Shown one piece after another: positions 1-12,459 of a stretch of DNA of 64,000 nt (position 1 is the stretch's first letter; each line of letters opens with the position of its first letter). Position numbers and translations under genes: made by a program. Source of the DNA: Marchantia polymorpha subsp. ruderalis (Eukaryota; Streptophyta; Marchantiopsida; Marchantiales; Marchantiaceae); assembly GCA_037833965.1 (NCBI GenBank), contig AP031352.1, positions 18,456,501-18,520,500 of the forward strand. Direction: 5' to 3'. Below the pieces are notes generated by a model, which saw only the letters and a list, made by a program, of their open reading frames with translations, ran no database searches and was not told the DNA's origin.

Positions 1-1317
1 TGAGATTGAGGCGACAAATTTCTGCTCTATGACTCCATAGTAGTTGGGAGCGATGGAAAGGGGAAAAGACTTTGTTGGCAAAGAAGAAAGCGTACAGAGA
101 GCTTTGGTCCTAAAGGGTTCGTATAGTTATGGTTATGGTCGTGGAAGTATACCACGATGGCCACGGCCCCTAACTTTCCGTCACAAACGCTTATACGGAT
201 CGCATGGCCGCTGAGCCTTTGCTTGGTGACAGGGAGTCGGTTCAGATGTGTTCGTTTGTTACAGGAGTGAGTGAGCTCGGTGCCATTCGCACCACATCAG
301 CGATGATTTGGGCTCGAGAAAACTGTGCCTCGTGGAGCTGGTGCTGGTGGTGTGTGGAGGACAGTGTGCCAGTTACAGTGGAGGGATGAAAACCACCAGT
401 CTCGGTCGGACGAGGTGTTTGTTTGCGTCCATTAGTTGTGGATTGCTTGACGAATCGCCAGCGTCAACCTTCTCTCATCATTGCGCTTGACGCAACAACC
501 CTGTCGCTGTCGCTGTCCCTCAGTTTGTCTTCAACCGCCTCCACGCTTTTCCAGTTGGCCCGCCCCTGCTGCACACTTTTCATCTGAAGTCTGCACTCCC
601 CTTTCCCTGGCACATATCACTATTTCTTCTCACTAACACTGCGGCTCAAGCAGCAGTCAAGGTTTATTTCGCGACCCAGGCTCTTACAACCCAGGACCAA
701 CATCTTTCGGTGCTCTAGTTCACTTCATACGGACGGGAAGCAAATGCCATGACAGGCATGGTTGTGATTCATGCCTCGACGACTTCAGTCGTCAATAGTA
801 CACCGACGCTGCAACTCAAGGCCTCCTCGTAGGAAAATAGGTAAATAGGAAAATAGGAATATGGAAACAAAACCGAAATATGGTTGGGGACTATCCAACA
901 TCCTGCAACAGCCGAGGAGGAGGCCGGAGGAGTCTAGCTGACCGGGCTGTACAATGCCATTCTTCAGCATATCCCCGTCGAAATCCAATAAGCAAAAATG
1001 GTCACAACGCTAGGAACATTCTGAGAATCTATGAAGGAAGACGTGGGAGTGATCGTCTGGAGGTCTCGACGTCGCTCTCGTGCGGCCGGCCATGCCATCG
1101 AAGCCATTGAAGACATTCCATCCTCGTTCGGATATGCGCAGTGAATATTACCAGCGGCGGCGGCGGCAGAGACTCTCTCGCCAATCTGCCTCCGAGAATA
1201 CGGCGGACAGCAGCCGCACAGCCGCATATTCCCATATGCCAGATACGGTTCCGGCTCGCGTATATGCGGGAGCTCCTCGACCGGCCGCGTACGGTCCCTC
1301 AACGAGAACGCGCCACG

Positions 1318-1345
1318 CGGCAGTCCGAGTCCACTCGGACTGCCG
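1318..1345. repeat. Perfect 13-bp inverted repeat with 2-nt loop
   Basis: CGGCAGTCCGAGT, then CC, then ACTCGGACTGCCG. All 13 positions pair. It is GC-rich and lies in the intergenic region upstream of the phosphatase gene. It could be a protein-binding palindrome or a chance hairpin. Confidence 0.7.
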
Positions 1346-1601
1346 GACACTGCTCGGGTCCCGCCACGTCGTCCTGCCTCCGACCGACCGACCGCGTCTA
1401 GCCTCGGCAACGTTGCCAAACTGCCCTCTTCACTCTTCCGTGGAGGAACTAGAGAAAAGCGCGGACCGGCGAGCGGCCCTGAGTTACCACCCCGGACGGT
1501 AATCCCCCTTGCTCTCCCCCCCGCCCTTGCGCTCTGGCCCACAGTCCACAGTCCAACTTTGCCTTCCTTGCGCTCGTGCTCGTGAAGTTCGTTTTGATAG
1601 C

Positions 1602-1620
1602 GAGAGAGAGAGAGAGAGAG
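1602..1620. repeat. (GA)n microsatellite
   Basis: An uninterrupted GA dinucleotide run of about 9 units. GA/CT tracts are common in plant core promoters and 5' leaders. This fits a transcription start of the phosphatase gene somewhere downstream, which is inference only. Confidence 0.75.
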
Positions 1621-3215
1621 CAGGAGCGATTGATCCTCAGCACAATCGGTCGGGGCGGTTTGGGTTGTGTTGGATTTGGTTTGCTGCCGTGGGACCCAGA
1701 AATCAAGAAGAAGAAAGTTGAGTTGAGGAGAGGAGTGAGGAGAGGAGTGCGGGGGCCGCAGAGTGTGGAATTGGAGCTCGCATTCGCAGGACGAGGAGGT
1801 GAGGAGTGGAAGCAGGCGTGGCGTATATCAACGAGCGAGCGAGGTGTCGATTTCGGGGTGCATTCCTCCCTTGGGATTGATTGAGGCGTGGGCGAAAGCG
1901 GAAGCAGTGGAGCTCGCTAGCTCGTGAGTTGCAGTTGCGTGGTCGTGGGGGCAACTCGTGCTGAGCCTTGCTGCTGAAGCTCTCTATTGTCCTTTTGTTT
2001 CTTTTCGAGTGTGGTTCGAGGTACGGAGTTCGGACTCCGAAGAGGCCAGCGAGGGCAGACGGAGGCAGGTTCCAGCTCTGAGCAAGCGAGTACCCGGACC
2101 TGCTCAATTGCGGTTGTTGTCGCCGGCAACGAGCTTTCTGAACGTGGTTGGTGTGGTGCGGCATCCAACAATGGGAAGCTCTTTCTGGAAGAGTGCAGTG
2201 CTTTGTTGACGAGCGGTAGAACAGAGGATATCAGAGTAGAACATTGCTTGCTTGGTGTCGAATTGCAAGCACCGACGAGGAGGTTGTCCTGTCCCGTCCT
2301 GTCCTGTCACTGGAGTCCTGCGGACACACTTCGATTTCTTCACGTACAAATTGCTCTCCTGCCAAATCCGTAGGCCTTGTTACACTTCAACGAGCTGCAA
2401 CTACCCACGGCGTTCAGTTCCTCGAATCGAGGTAATAAATTTGATGCCAATCTCCTCCCCTCGCTAAATTATCACTTGAGCCGCTCTCAAATCAACAAAC
2501 GTGTTGCTGTGTAACAGTCATCATCTGTTCAAGTGAACGTAGGGAATCGTGCAGACAGACAGAGAAACAATTCAGATGTAGTCCAGGATCTCATTTTCCT
2601 CCCTTCTCGTGAGAGCCGTGATCTTTTGACGAGAAGCGTCGCTGAGTATGTCGTCGCTTCTCTTCATGCGTCTGTCAGCAGCTCTTTGTAGAATGGGACA
2701 GGCTTTTCTTGTTCCTTCATGGAAGGGAACATCGTCAGCCTGCAGGCAACCATCGTCCTGCTGACAAAGACGAAAGCGGCATTTGTCATCTAATCATGGC
2801 CTATCATGTTGCTTTGTATGTTTCAACTAGAGCAGGCAATTTTAGAACCATAGGCACATTCTTGGTGGTCTGTATCGATTTTATCAAGCAGAGAAAGTAT
2901 GCCATGTTTTGTTCTTCTTCGATTGCTGTCAACCAAAGGAGTGACTTCAAGGAATTTTCTGAAAGCTTTTCAACAACTCGCTGAAATGCAACCACTTTGG
3001 TAGCATGCCTTTTCCACTTCCCTTCGAGAGTCCATCCTCTTTTTTGCTGTTTGAACCTCTCGGGACTAACCATCTTCTCCTGGAATTGAGCCCGATTGTA
3101 TTACCCCTCTACAGATCCTGATCTATACGGCAGTAACACACACTCTGATGAGTGTTTGTTTGACAAATACAGCCCTCTAGAATTGACGTGTTGTCTCTGT
3201 CGTGTGTGTGCAGCA

Positions 3216-5307
3216 ATGGGGGGTGCTGCCCAGTTTCTCATATTCATAATGATAATTATAATTATCAAGGAGAGTTTCGCGAAAGCTGCAAATCTAGAGG
3301 TGACTCCGAAGACTCTTCACAAATCTGGCGACAAAATCAAACTATCTCTAACAGGCATTGCTCAGCCTTCAGAATTTGACTGGCTGGGCTGGTACAACCC
3401 TCCAGACTCTGATCACAATTTCTTCCTCGGTTACAAACCACTCTTAACTTGTGAGAGATTCCAGGAAACCGGCACTTGCGAGCTGGATATTCCTCTGGTT
3501 AACATGCGGGCACCTTATCAGTTTCGTGCATTTCGAGGCAAAGCAGTGAATGTGACAGATGATACACCTGTAGATGAGGACGGTGATCCTCTTCCCATCC
3601 CTGAGGAACTTCTGGCCGTCAGCGCGAATGTGCACTTTCAAAACTACAATGAACCAACGCAGATCCATCTCGCTCTGACCTCTGACTCCAAGGAAATGAG
3701 AGTGATGTTTGTCACCCGTGATTTTACGACAAGCTTTGCCAAATACGGGCGGACAAGGTACTCGATGCAGGCCATCTCAGAGACCCAAATGGAGACCTAC
3801 AGTCAGACAGATATGTGTCATGCTCCTGCAAATTCGTCGGATGGTTGGAGGAATCCTGGAGTTATACATGACGCAGTAATGAAGAACCTAGTCCCAGGCA
3901 AACGATACTACTATCAGGTAAACACTGCCATGCCAACATGAACCATACTGCTTTTGAGAACGGAATCATGGGCATATGTACAGTCCTGTGTGTCCTTGCA
4001 TCCAGCGACGATATGAATGTCAGTAACTGAATCTCATCTTTGTTTCCACGTCTGTCTTGGTTCAGGTGGGTAGTGACGCTGAAGGATGGAGCGACACTTA
4101 CAGCTTTCGAATGGCCAAGGAGGACGCTGATGAAACTTATGCACTTCTTTTTGGAGATATGGGAACCACGGCTCCTTACAAGACCTACAAGCTTTTGCAA
4201 CCGGAAAGTGAGACAACCATTCGGCTGATGGAGTCGGACATAAGAGAGCTGCAGCACAAAGCGGTCTACATTTCACATATTGGTGACATCAGCTACGCCA
4301 GGGGGTATGCATGGCTGTGGGATGAGTTCTTCCATCGCATCCAGCCTGTGGCATCACAGGCAGCTTATCACGTTTGCATTGGGAATCATGAGTATGACTG
4401 GCCCCAGCAACCCTGGAGACCCGATTGGGCTACTAAGCTTTACGGTACTGATGGTGGTGGTGAGTGTGGAGTTCCTTACAGTGTAAGGTTTAACATGCCT
4501 GGGAACAGCACCGTGCCAAACTCATCCACACGAATCTCAACTCGCAATATGTTCTACGCTCATGCAGTAGGAGTGGTGCACTTCCTCTACATCTGCACCG
4601 AAACAAACTTCTTACCAGGCAGTGAGCAATTGGCCTTCATCGAATCAAATTTGAAGAGTGTGGACCGTACGAAGACGCCATTTGTCGTGGTGTTGGGTCA
4701 TCGACCCATGTACACCACGAGCAGGGATCTCAAAATGGGACAACTGCGTGCCTTGATGATCGAGCATATCGAACCGCTGCTTGTGAGGTACAATGTAAAT
4801 CTTGTCCTTTGGGGACACGTACACAAGTATGAACGAACCTGTGCCATTCAGAACTACACATGTGCAGATCCAGAGGACTCAACGAAGTTACCAGTGCATG
4901 TGATTATCGGCATGGGAGGACAAGATTATCAAGTACCCTGGGAACCACGTCCAGAACATCCTGACAAGTTAGTGTTTCCACAAAAGGAGTGGTCCCTGTT
5001 TCGAAGCTCCGAGTTTGGTTACGTGAGGCTGCACGCAACGAGATCGGTCCTGACCTTAAACTATGTCGGAAATCACGACGGACAGATCCATGATGTGCTG
5101 AAGATTAGCTTGGTAGAAGAGGAAGAAGACGATGATGGTCAGTTTCAAGGTTGGTTCTGGGCTTTGCTGGGTCTTGCAGCTGTGGTAGGCAGTGTTGTTG
5201 CTCTGGGAAGTGTCGTATACGTGCAAACGTCGGGCAGTTTGCAAAGGTACCGGCATCTGAGTGAGGGGACGGCTCTCAAAAGTCCCTACGTTCAAAGTAT
5301 GATCTAG
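3216..5307 (+). CDS. Purple acid phosphatase with C-terminal membrane anchor (PAP2/PAP9-like)
   Basis: Two coding exons, 3216-3917 and 4066-5307, are joined in phase at CAG|GTAAAC ... ttcag|GTG, giving about 647 residues. This is close to plant PAP2/PAP9-type enzymes. All five metallophosphoesterase motifs of purple acid phosphatases are present: GDMG (D265), GDISY (about 308), GNHE (about 341), VLGH before RPMY (H446) and GHVH (about 484-487). They supply the ligands for the Fe(III)-Me(II) centre that hydrolyses phosphomonoesters. The N-terminus MGGAAQFLIFIMIIIII is a signal peptide or anchor, followed by an Ig/fibronectin-like PAP N-domain. Near the end, an acidic stretch (EEEEDDD) precedes a membrane segment (WALLGLAAVVGSVVALG). 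The start at 3216 was chosen over the in-frame upstream ATG at 3096 because it begins at the hydrophobic leader and sits just after a strong acceptor. In-frame stop codons occur in the intron. Membrane-anchored PAP2 proteins of Arabidopsis go to plastids and mitochondria; the location here is not shown. Confidence 0.95.
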
Positions 5308-7393
5308 TGCTCGGATTTTGTAAAATAGCGTGGTCCATGCACATTCCCTGCAGTTGTGGCCTTGTGAAAGAAGATGAGCTTCAGGTGCAGCAAGACAGCT
5401 GGGCTGAAATGCGAAGATGAGATTCATCAAGAAGGATGTGGAAGGGAGGTTCTTAGTTGTATCATAGAAGGTTGTACAACATAGTAGAGGAAAGAAAGGA
5501 GATGTGGAACGTCTTGGAAATTTCTGCCAGTGTAAATGTGTACTAAAAGGTAGAAATTTGGTGTCTAGAGGCACCCTGGATGGATGGCGAGGTCTCTCTC
5601 AGGTTTTACAGTCTTATGTCTCCGGGGAGTAGAAGAGGGACCATTGTTAAGTAGTCGACGTTTTCTCAGTCTCCAACGTCATCGTCATGGGCGTTTCAAT
5701 TCTGTACAATCATAGTGAAAAGGCTGACACAGCATTTGTGAAAAGTTTTGCGCAAATTGAGAATATTTTTTCTAAAAGATCGACCTGGGAACATGTTTTC
5801 GTTCATATGCAAGTTTCTAGCACCATGCTCAGCTCTTTAGAACTAGGGAGTGGAACTGAAGACCAACCCAATGGTTGTTTAATGTCTCCGTCCAGCTTAC
5901 AATCCAAAATTATATTGCGCTCTGTTGGTTGGCTTTTTCCGTACTCGATGCCATGTTCTTTCTGAGTGGGCACTCAGAAAGAACATGTTTTAACCGTGGA
6001 TTCCTTCGTACAACATTGTCCTTCACGATGTCATTATTTGCCTGGAATAATTGTGTTGAGAGTATTGTTTATGTCTACAATCTGATGTTACAGTTAACTG
6101 AAAGCCTCGACTGTCGACTCCTCCGTGCATTTCCTGGAGGCTTTGAATGTCGCTTGGTCGAGCTTATTTTGGCTCTATCAGATTTCGTTTTGACGTGGCA
6201 AACCAAATGATCTTGTCATGTTGGATGCTCATCAGAGACGCACTCAGTAACGGTTTCTAAGATTTTGGTTATGAGGATCTTCTATCAGATTCATGACAAC
6301 CTCCAATTCATTTGCACCAGTGCAAACTCAACGATGAAGAGTAAATCGATGGGGATCAATGGAGACCAACGCCATGATAAAGTCAGCAGACAAGACAAAA
6401 GATATCAGTGGAAAGTATCGACAGGTCGTTGAAACTGTACTTTCCACCAGGAAACAAACCTCTATATCGTCCGATGGGTACGTCAACCCTAATTGACTTG
6501 TTCCACTTAGTAACACACCACACCATAGTTCAGCTTGTAACTCTACGCTAGCCTGCTCTCAACAACCAAAGAGTGTTCACTAATGTCATAACCTGTCGAT
6601 CAGAAATTCCGGCTAACTTTCACCAACGCTACATAGTGTGCAACTTCTGCTTCGGTTTCCTGTTTCCAATTCTTATTTCATTTGACATGTTCTCAATTCA
6701 ATCAACATCTGCATGCTACGTGCCCTTGCAGTTTGCTCTCCCTGTCAAAGTCCCTCCTGGAGGAATTTGGTTTGTTCACAAAGTTCAAAGTTTTCATTAT
6801 ATTTGAAAATACATGGCATCAATATGTTTGCACCGAGCCATTTCACCGAACATAATTCCAGATGCTCAGATCATATGCTCAGATCGTCTTCAGCTTTCTT
6901 AAGCCTCCCTGTATGGCTCTATTCTCACCTGGAACTGATCTTTTCATATATCCTTATCTGAACTGCACTAGAGATCAACGTGTTCAATCAGGCACTAATT
7001 TATCTAAAAGTCACTAGTGCCTTTGAGATCCCCACAGTAAACACAAACAAAGTTCTGCACACTAGATCATAGTTAGAACAAAGGTTGTAGCTGTCTGCTC
7101 AGAGATAAATCTGTATCAGGTTTTATGTACGAACATCAGCCCGCTGCTCCAGTCGTATATGCAAATAAATTCACAAAGATGGGCCACACATAGAGGAGAT
7201 CATTGTGCTTATCATTTTTATGACTTCATTTTTGTAACACTCGCCAACTTGTGAGTGTTATTGAAATACTTTAAGAACAATTAGGGTCCGTCCTCACAAA
7301 ACCTTTCCGGAAGAAGCGCTGCACATCAGGTTGCCGATCCGAGTGGCTAGTCTAAGGAAAAAAGATCATCTCGAGCAACTGCGAGTTTTGAGC
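5308..7393. other. Intergenic region between phosphatase and eS8; no gene recognised
   Basis: The first few hundred bases are likely the 3' UTR of the phosphatase gene. The remaining open frames (5687-6210, 6573-6961) show no domain, bias or splice structure that I recognise. The one structured element is a long palindrome at 5952-5987. The two flanking genes converge here, so both 3' ends must lie in this interval. Confidence 0.5.
5952..5987. repeat. Perfect 17-bp inverted repeat with GG spacer
   Basis: Arms CATGTTCTTTCTGAGTG and CACTCAGAAAGAACATG are exact reverse complements separated by two G. The 36-bp palindrome lies about 650 bp past the phosphatase stop codon, between convergent genes. 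It could be a foldback element, a small-RNA hairpin or a 3'-end signal. Confidence 0.85.
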
Positions 7394-8484
7394 CTAAGCT
7401 GCTGCACCAGCACCTTTGCCCTTCTTCTTCTGGATCTTCTTCATGTAGAACTCCAGTTCTTTACCCTCTAGAATGTAGCCGTCACAACGACCACATTGTC
7501 CGGGTCTAGAAGCGATGCAAGCCAGCAACCTTCCACTAGCGAACTGGTCCTCTAGGTGAGCGTCCAACTTCAAACCCTCCTGCCTCTTCTCAATCTTCTT
7601 AATCACGTGCTTGCTAACCTTCTTATCCTCCTCGGTAGCGTCAGCATCCTGATGAACATAGCACAACCTAGGAGTAAGCAAGAGCCACACGACAGACGCC
7701 CTAGACAAGGAAAATAGCGGAGCATACCCTTGAAACGTGAGTTAGGAATGAATTGTACCTCTTCCTTCTTTCCGGGAACGACCTTTTTCTTCTTCCCGAT
7801 GTCAACGCCATAATGTTGGTTGTACCACTGTCGGAATGGAGCGGCATCAACCTGGATGATGGCATTCTTTACAAGAGTCTGGGTTCGCACCAACTCATTG
7901 TTTGAAGCGTTGTAGACGACATCCAATACACGGGTTTTCCTGGTGACGGCCTCCGATCCCCAGGAGAAATTTCCAGTATCCAATCTAAGAGCCCTAAACT
8001 TAAAGTTTCCACCGCGCACACGAATTCTGCGAACGGTCTTGTTGCTGGACAGCTTGGTCATAGCTGCCTGTCGTCCCAACTCGTACCTAATCAACGCGAA
8101 AGAGTCTTAATTTCACATATACAATCAGTCTCAGTCCACATCCACACCAATTGAGAGCATCGGCCGATGACATCATCGTTTGGCTTTGGCAATTCTAGCT
8201 TAACATTTCGGAAGAAATATATATAAAGAATGTGACACTTACTTGCGCTTCTTGCGCCATGACTTCTTCTTTCCTCCAGTCGCCCGTCTTTTATGCGTGG
8301 AATCACGAGAGATACCTGAAATGTTGTTACCAGGCAAAGTCTTAGAGAACCAAACCTCAATCTATACGATGTCAAATCACTGACAGCTTTGCGGTGTTCA
8401 GGTGCTGATCGAAAAATGTACAGCGAGAGAACGAGATGGACACCATAAACACAGAAAAACTACCGCAATCATCGACTCACCCAT
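7394..8484 (-). CDS. RPS8: 40S ribosomal protein eS8
   Basis: Structural protein of the small cytosolic ribosomal subunit. Four coding exons on the minus strand: 8481-8484 (ATG plus one base), 8243-8315, 7759-8086 and 7394-7648. Lengths 4+73+328+255 give 660 nt, or 219 aa plus stop, a normal eS8 length for plants. The protein begins [18 protein letters not shown] after Met. It contains the family motifs [29 protein letters not shown] and [18 protein letters not shown], and ends in a basic tail [11 protein letters not shown]. All introns have GT..AG ends (GTGAGT, GTAAGT and GTACAA donors). Having only the ATG in the first exon is common in plant ribosomal protein genes. The third exon must end at GAAGAG|GTACAA; reading further introduces residues absent from eS8. 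An inverted pair of telo-boxes lies 316-390 bp upstream. Confidence 0.97.
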
Positions 8485-8799
8485 GGATCCCAAAGGACGG
8501 CCAAACCTAAAACTTCACAATTCTACGACAAGCGCTAAAGGTTCACAACCGCGGGTTGTGAGTTCACTCACTGCCAGTGTTTTAGACTACCCGTATACAC
8601 GACATACGATTCAATTTCCAATTTATCACAATACACAGCTCTCAAATTGAGATTTCCATCGATGAACGCGACGTACCCATGGTGCAGTCAGAGGCAAGGA
8701 CCTGCTCGAGCAAGCTCAGGAAACCAAAAGAGAATGAGTCCGTGCTCGGGTGCCTGCTTTAGGGCAGTGTTCGCACTCAAGCGGAGCACTGCACTCACG

Positions 8800-8875
8800 C
8801 GGCCAAACCCTAGGTCTGGCCGACGGCCAGGATGGACGTCGGCCAGGATCGACGGCCAGACCTAGGGTTTGGCCG
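8800..8875. promoter_or_regulatory. Perfect 23-bp inverted repeat carrying two telo-boxes, upstream of eS8
   Basis: The left arm at 8800-8822 and right arm at 8853-8875 are exact reverse complements. Each carries AAACCCTAG, the telo-box core found in many plant ribosomal protein and translation gene promoters. The 30-bp centre has two direct copies of CGGCCAGGAT. The element lies 316-390 bp before the eS8 ATG and directly at the edge of the AT-rich block that starts about 8878. A regulatory role for eS8 is inferred from position and motif. It could instead be the end of a degraded transposon. Confidence 0.6.
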
Positions 8876-8877
8876 TC

Positions 8878-11690
8878 AAAATATTATTAAAAAATGGAAA
8901 AAAATTTATCAACAAATTCATATGAATTCGAGAATTATGAATATGAACTTGTTAATTATAACTCTTTTCAACATTTAAATCTAACCATTGCCTGGAATTG
9001 AGCATATGCTAAATGTTATCAGTAATTCACATGCAGAAAATTGTTCACTCTAAATATGCAAAACTTTATCAATGATATGAAAATAAAATCAAGGTTTGCT
9101 AAAATTTCAATAATATTGATGAAACTCTATGTATACATTAAAAAAATATTATTTTGTGATTTAAATGCTATTTTTATGAAATTAAATATAAAGAACATTT
9201 ATAATATCACTATAACAGTTTCAAAATGATTTATTATAGATTTATGATAATGCAAGTTGCAGTGATTTGAACATTCTGATGGATATTGATTTGACAAATT
9301 GTGTAACATGATGTCATCTAACAATTATTTAATTTTTATTTTCATATAATCAATCAAAAATTTTTTCTTCAAATGTTTGACTCTTGAATGACCATATAAA
9401 TTTATTTTGAAATCAGACAACGGACATTTTATACAGAACAAATTTATATTATTTGAATATATGATAAATTTCAGTTGATGATATTATGAGTCAAGTATAT
9501 CAAATGAGATATCAAAGTGATCTTTTTAACTATGATAAGCTCATAGTTAAAAATGATCATATGAGTTTATTTTAAATTTTATTTCAAGATTCTTATTATG
9601 TTTAATTTTGAATAGAAATCTTAGATTATCATTGTAATGTTGTCCAATGATGATATTAATTTTCTAATAATGTGCAATGACAATATTATTTTCTTAATCA
9701 TATGTTTTGATGCATTGATAAGAATTGAATAAATTAGATAAGAATCAACATTCATATTTTAGATTGAAATATGTTATTTGAAATATTAAAAAACTTGATT
9801 ATCATGAATTTTTCAGTCAAACATATTGACAGATGAAACAATCATCTTCATTAAATTATAATTGAAGCAAAAAATATTCAATATGAAAACAAAAAATATC
9901 AAATCCATTTGTAATTGACTACTTATAAAAATCATGTTGACAATCAATGAAATTGATTGTTAGGTTTTTGATTGTGTTGATTTAAAATTTTCTTTTTATT
10001 ATCCAATATATAAAACAAAGCGAATATGATAATTGAAAATAATTTGTCAATCATCAATATGCTAGATAAACGAAAAAAAAATTTAATACTTGAGTGCTAA
10101 GTAAACACCATTTGTGCTTGTTAGTGACATCTGTCCTGTATAAATACACGAGGAGTTGTATATCTGATGGTGGTTAAAGATTAATTTTGTGATATTTGAA
10201 AAAATCACAAGAAGTAATTGAGAAATGTATCTATATGCTTTTTAAGTAATTTTGTCTTAATTTCAATGTATTTTATGTGATGATAATCAAATATTTATCA
10301 AATTTGCATTTGATATGATTTGCAATATCAAAATAAAAATAAAAATGTGTCAACTTAATTGAGGTAAAAATGATACATTTATTAATGAACTTTAAATTTT
10401 ATTTTATTTTAAAAAAATTTATATTGCATGGAATTTTCAGTTTGAGTTGTGTAATGTTTCAAATAAATTATTTTCTAAAATATGAAAATAAAAAATTTTC
10501 AATATAATGTTGAAACATATTTAATATATTCAACTACTCATGTTATCAAAACATAAACATGACATCCTTTGAAAACAGCATGTGTATATATGATTTTTTG
10601 AATCTATATTAAAATTTTATCACGTAAGATTTAGTTATTATTAAATATATCTAAATTAAAAATTAGAATTTTTTATTTTTTCAAAAAATTTAATATATAA
10701 GAAAAGGAAATAAATCAGATAAAAAAAATATTTGTATGTAATAATTATTTATTTATTTGTTATTAACATGTCAATATGATATATACTATTATTGATCTAA
10801 ATTGAATTGCCAAGCTTCTAATAACATAAAACTTGAAATCTTCAAATGGATTTCAAAATTGAAATTATCATGAAACAAATTAAATTTTTAAGACACTTAA
10901 TCTTCATGAAAAATTACAATTTTATCACATCGTTTATTATTAGACATTTCATATCATATCTTGTGATTAATATAATACTAAAAGTGTTTAAAACATCACC
11001 TTCATTATTTTGAACAAACCTTAATGAACATGACAAATTTGGAAGCCAAATTTGGATATTTATTTGCTGATGATTTTCACTTGCATCTTTCTTAAAAATT
11101 ACCAAGTATCAATGCACTTATCTGAATCATATGTTGTTTTAATTTAATTTTATTTTTGCATAAATTATTTTTTTATTATGTGATTGAATTATACTCAATT
11201 TCTTCAATATGCAAATTATTTTGTCAATACATGCAAATATTCAATAAAATGATCAATATTTTGATTAAAATGATGAAGCTAAATGACAAAATTTGTCAAG
11301 TAAAGAACATAATAATACATTTGTTAAATATTTATTTTTAGAGATAAACAAAAAATACATACCGTTATTTTAAAATGATTAACAATACATCGTTTTCTTA
11401 ACATGTTTTAATGTAACTATATGTGGATTTATTTATTTAGTATTCAACATAATGATGTAAGAAAGTTATTTATAATAAATTATGCAATCACTGCAACAAA
11501 ATCAAAATATACTTCATATGAAAAAAATATTCCACAAATCCTGAGACAAAATTTAATTTTTGTACATTCTTTCTTCTTCTTCATTGATTGAAACGATCAA
11601 TAACGAAAATAAAATGTTGCACATAGATTAAATTCATTCTTTAATATGGTAAAAATTCATTCTTTAGTATGTTCAGAGACATGTGGCCAA
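8878..11690. other. AT-rich gene-free block
   Basis: Base composition drops abruptly after 8877 and stays very AT-rich for about 2.8 kb. Open frames are short and rich in Asn, Ile, Lys and Tyr, as expected by chance. I found no LTR pair, tRNA, conserved domain or clear tandem period. A 13-bp perfect hairpin (TTTTTAACTATGA/TCATAGTTAAAAA) occurs at 9523-9553. It may be a decayed repeat or heterochromatic spacer. Confidence 0.55.
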
Positions 11691-12457
11691 GCTTTGCTGG
11701 TCCAAAAGAATATTATTCTGAACAATGATGTGTGATACAATGGTTCGACCATATTCATATATCCGTGTAATTCAGAAAGGGTTTATTTGTTTCACCGATG
11801 ATTGTATTAACCAAACACAAACTTTCTCACCCAATCAAACCTTTGAGATCTATCATGTGATAGGGAGCCTTTTCGAAGGTTAGATTTCGATTGGTCAGGT
11901 CGTGTGGCTTTCATAGCCGTAGCTTTTCGTACAAAAGGCCCTGTATTTGCAGCATGATCTTCGAGCTGAACATGCCTGCTTCAGCTACACCATGAATGAC
12001 GGTTGTCCTGTGAGGCCGTATAAATTGTAGGAAGCAATTATGTCTGATCTCTTACAATATGCTCGTTCGCGTAAGCATAGGAAAGAATAACAAACGATTT
12101 TTCATCTGGGAAAATGCTATTGACATCTTGTGTGACTTTGGTCACTCTTGATTAATGAAAAAATTGGTGTACATAATGTAATGTTCTGAGATGTGATGTA
12201 ACAATCGTCAAATATACTGGCCCTTTTTGAAAAAAATTCTTTTCAAGCTTCTGCTTTGATATAATTTTGTGGATTCTAAGACCTAGTTTAACAGCTTGCT
12301 GTGGACATCATCGAATCTGTAGATACAGCCGCAGCAACTTTTCATTGCTTTGGTTTTTGTGTCGGATAGCACCTGCAAGGAAATTACAAATTCATACTTT
12401 ATATGTATAAAGTATTGAACTATGATGCGAGATGATTCGAAAGATTCGTAATAAAAA
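11691..12457. other. Intergenic DNA, nothing recognised
   Basis: Mixed-composition sequence between the AT-rich block and the first small transposon. There is no supported gene, RNA or repeat. Confidence 0.4.
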
Positions 12458-12459
12458 TA

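Larger units (their letters stand above)
1..3215. other. Upstream region of the purple acid phosphatase gene; no gene recognised
   Basis: I see no protein family in any frame here. Open frames at 880-1542 are in GC-rich sequence and read as low-complexity Arg/Ser/Ala-rich shadows. The stretch from about 1500 to 2430 is mixed purine-rich and GC-rich and could be promoter and 5' UTR of the downstream phosphatase gene. A possible donor (GAG|GTAATA) lies near 2431. A good acceptor (tgtgtgtgcag|CA) ends at 3213, three bases before the chosen start codon. A 5' UTR intron of about 780 bp is therefore plausible but unproven. Confidence 0.4.

Noticed and set aside
964-1542. 192-codon minus-strand open frame
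   Set aside because: GC-rich, Arg/Ser/Gly/Pro-rich with no domain, overlapping open frames on both strands. It reads as a compositional shadow in a promoter-like region.
7709-7758. Extension of eS8 exon 3 to AAGG|GTATGC
   Set aside because: It would add residues absent from eS8 and break phase with the last exon. GAAGAG|GTACAA joins in phase and gives the family sequence.
8878-11690. Decayed LTR retrotransposon
   Set aside because: No repeated ends, primer-binding site or protease/RT/integrase motif could be found. AT-rich composition alone is not evidence.
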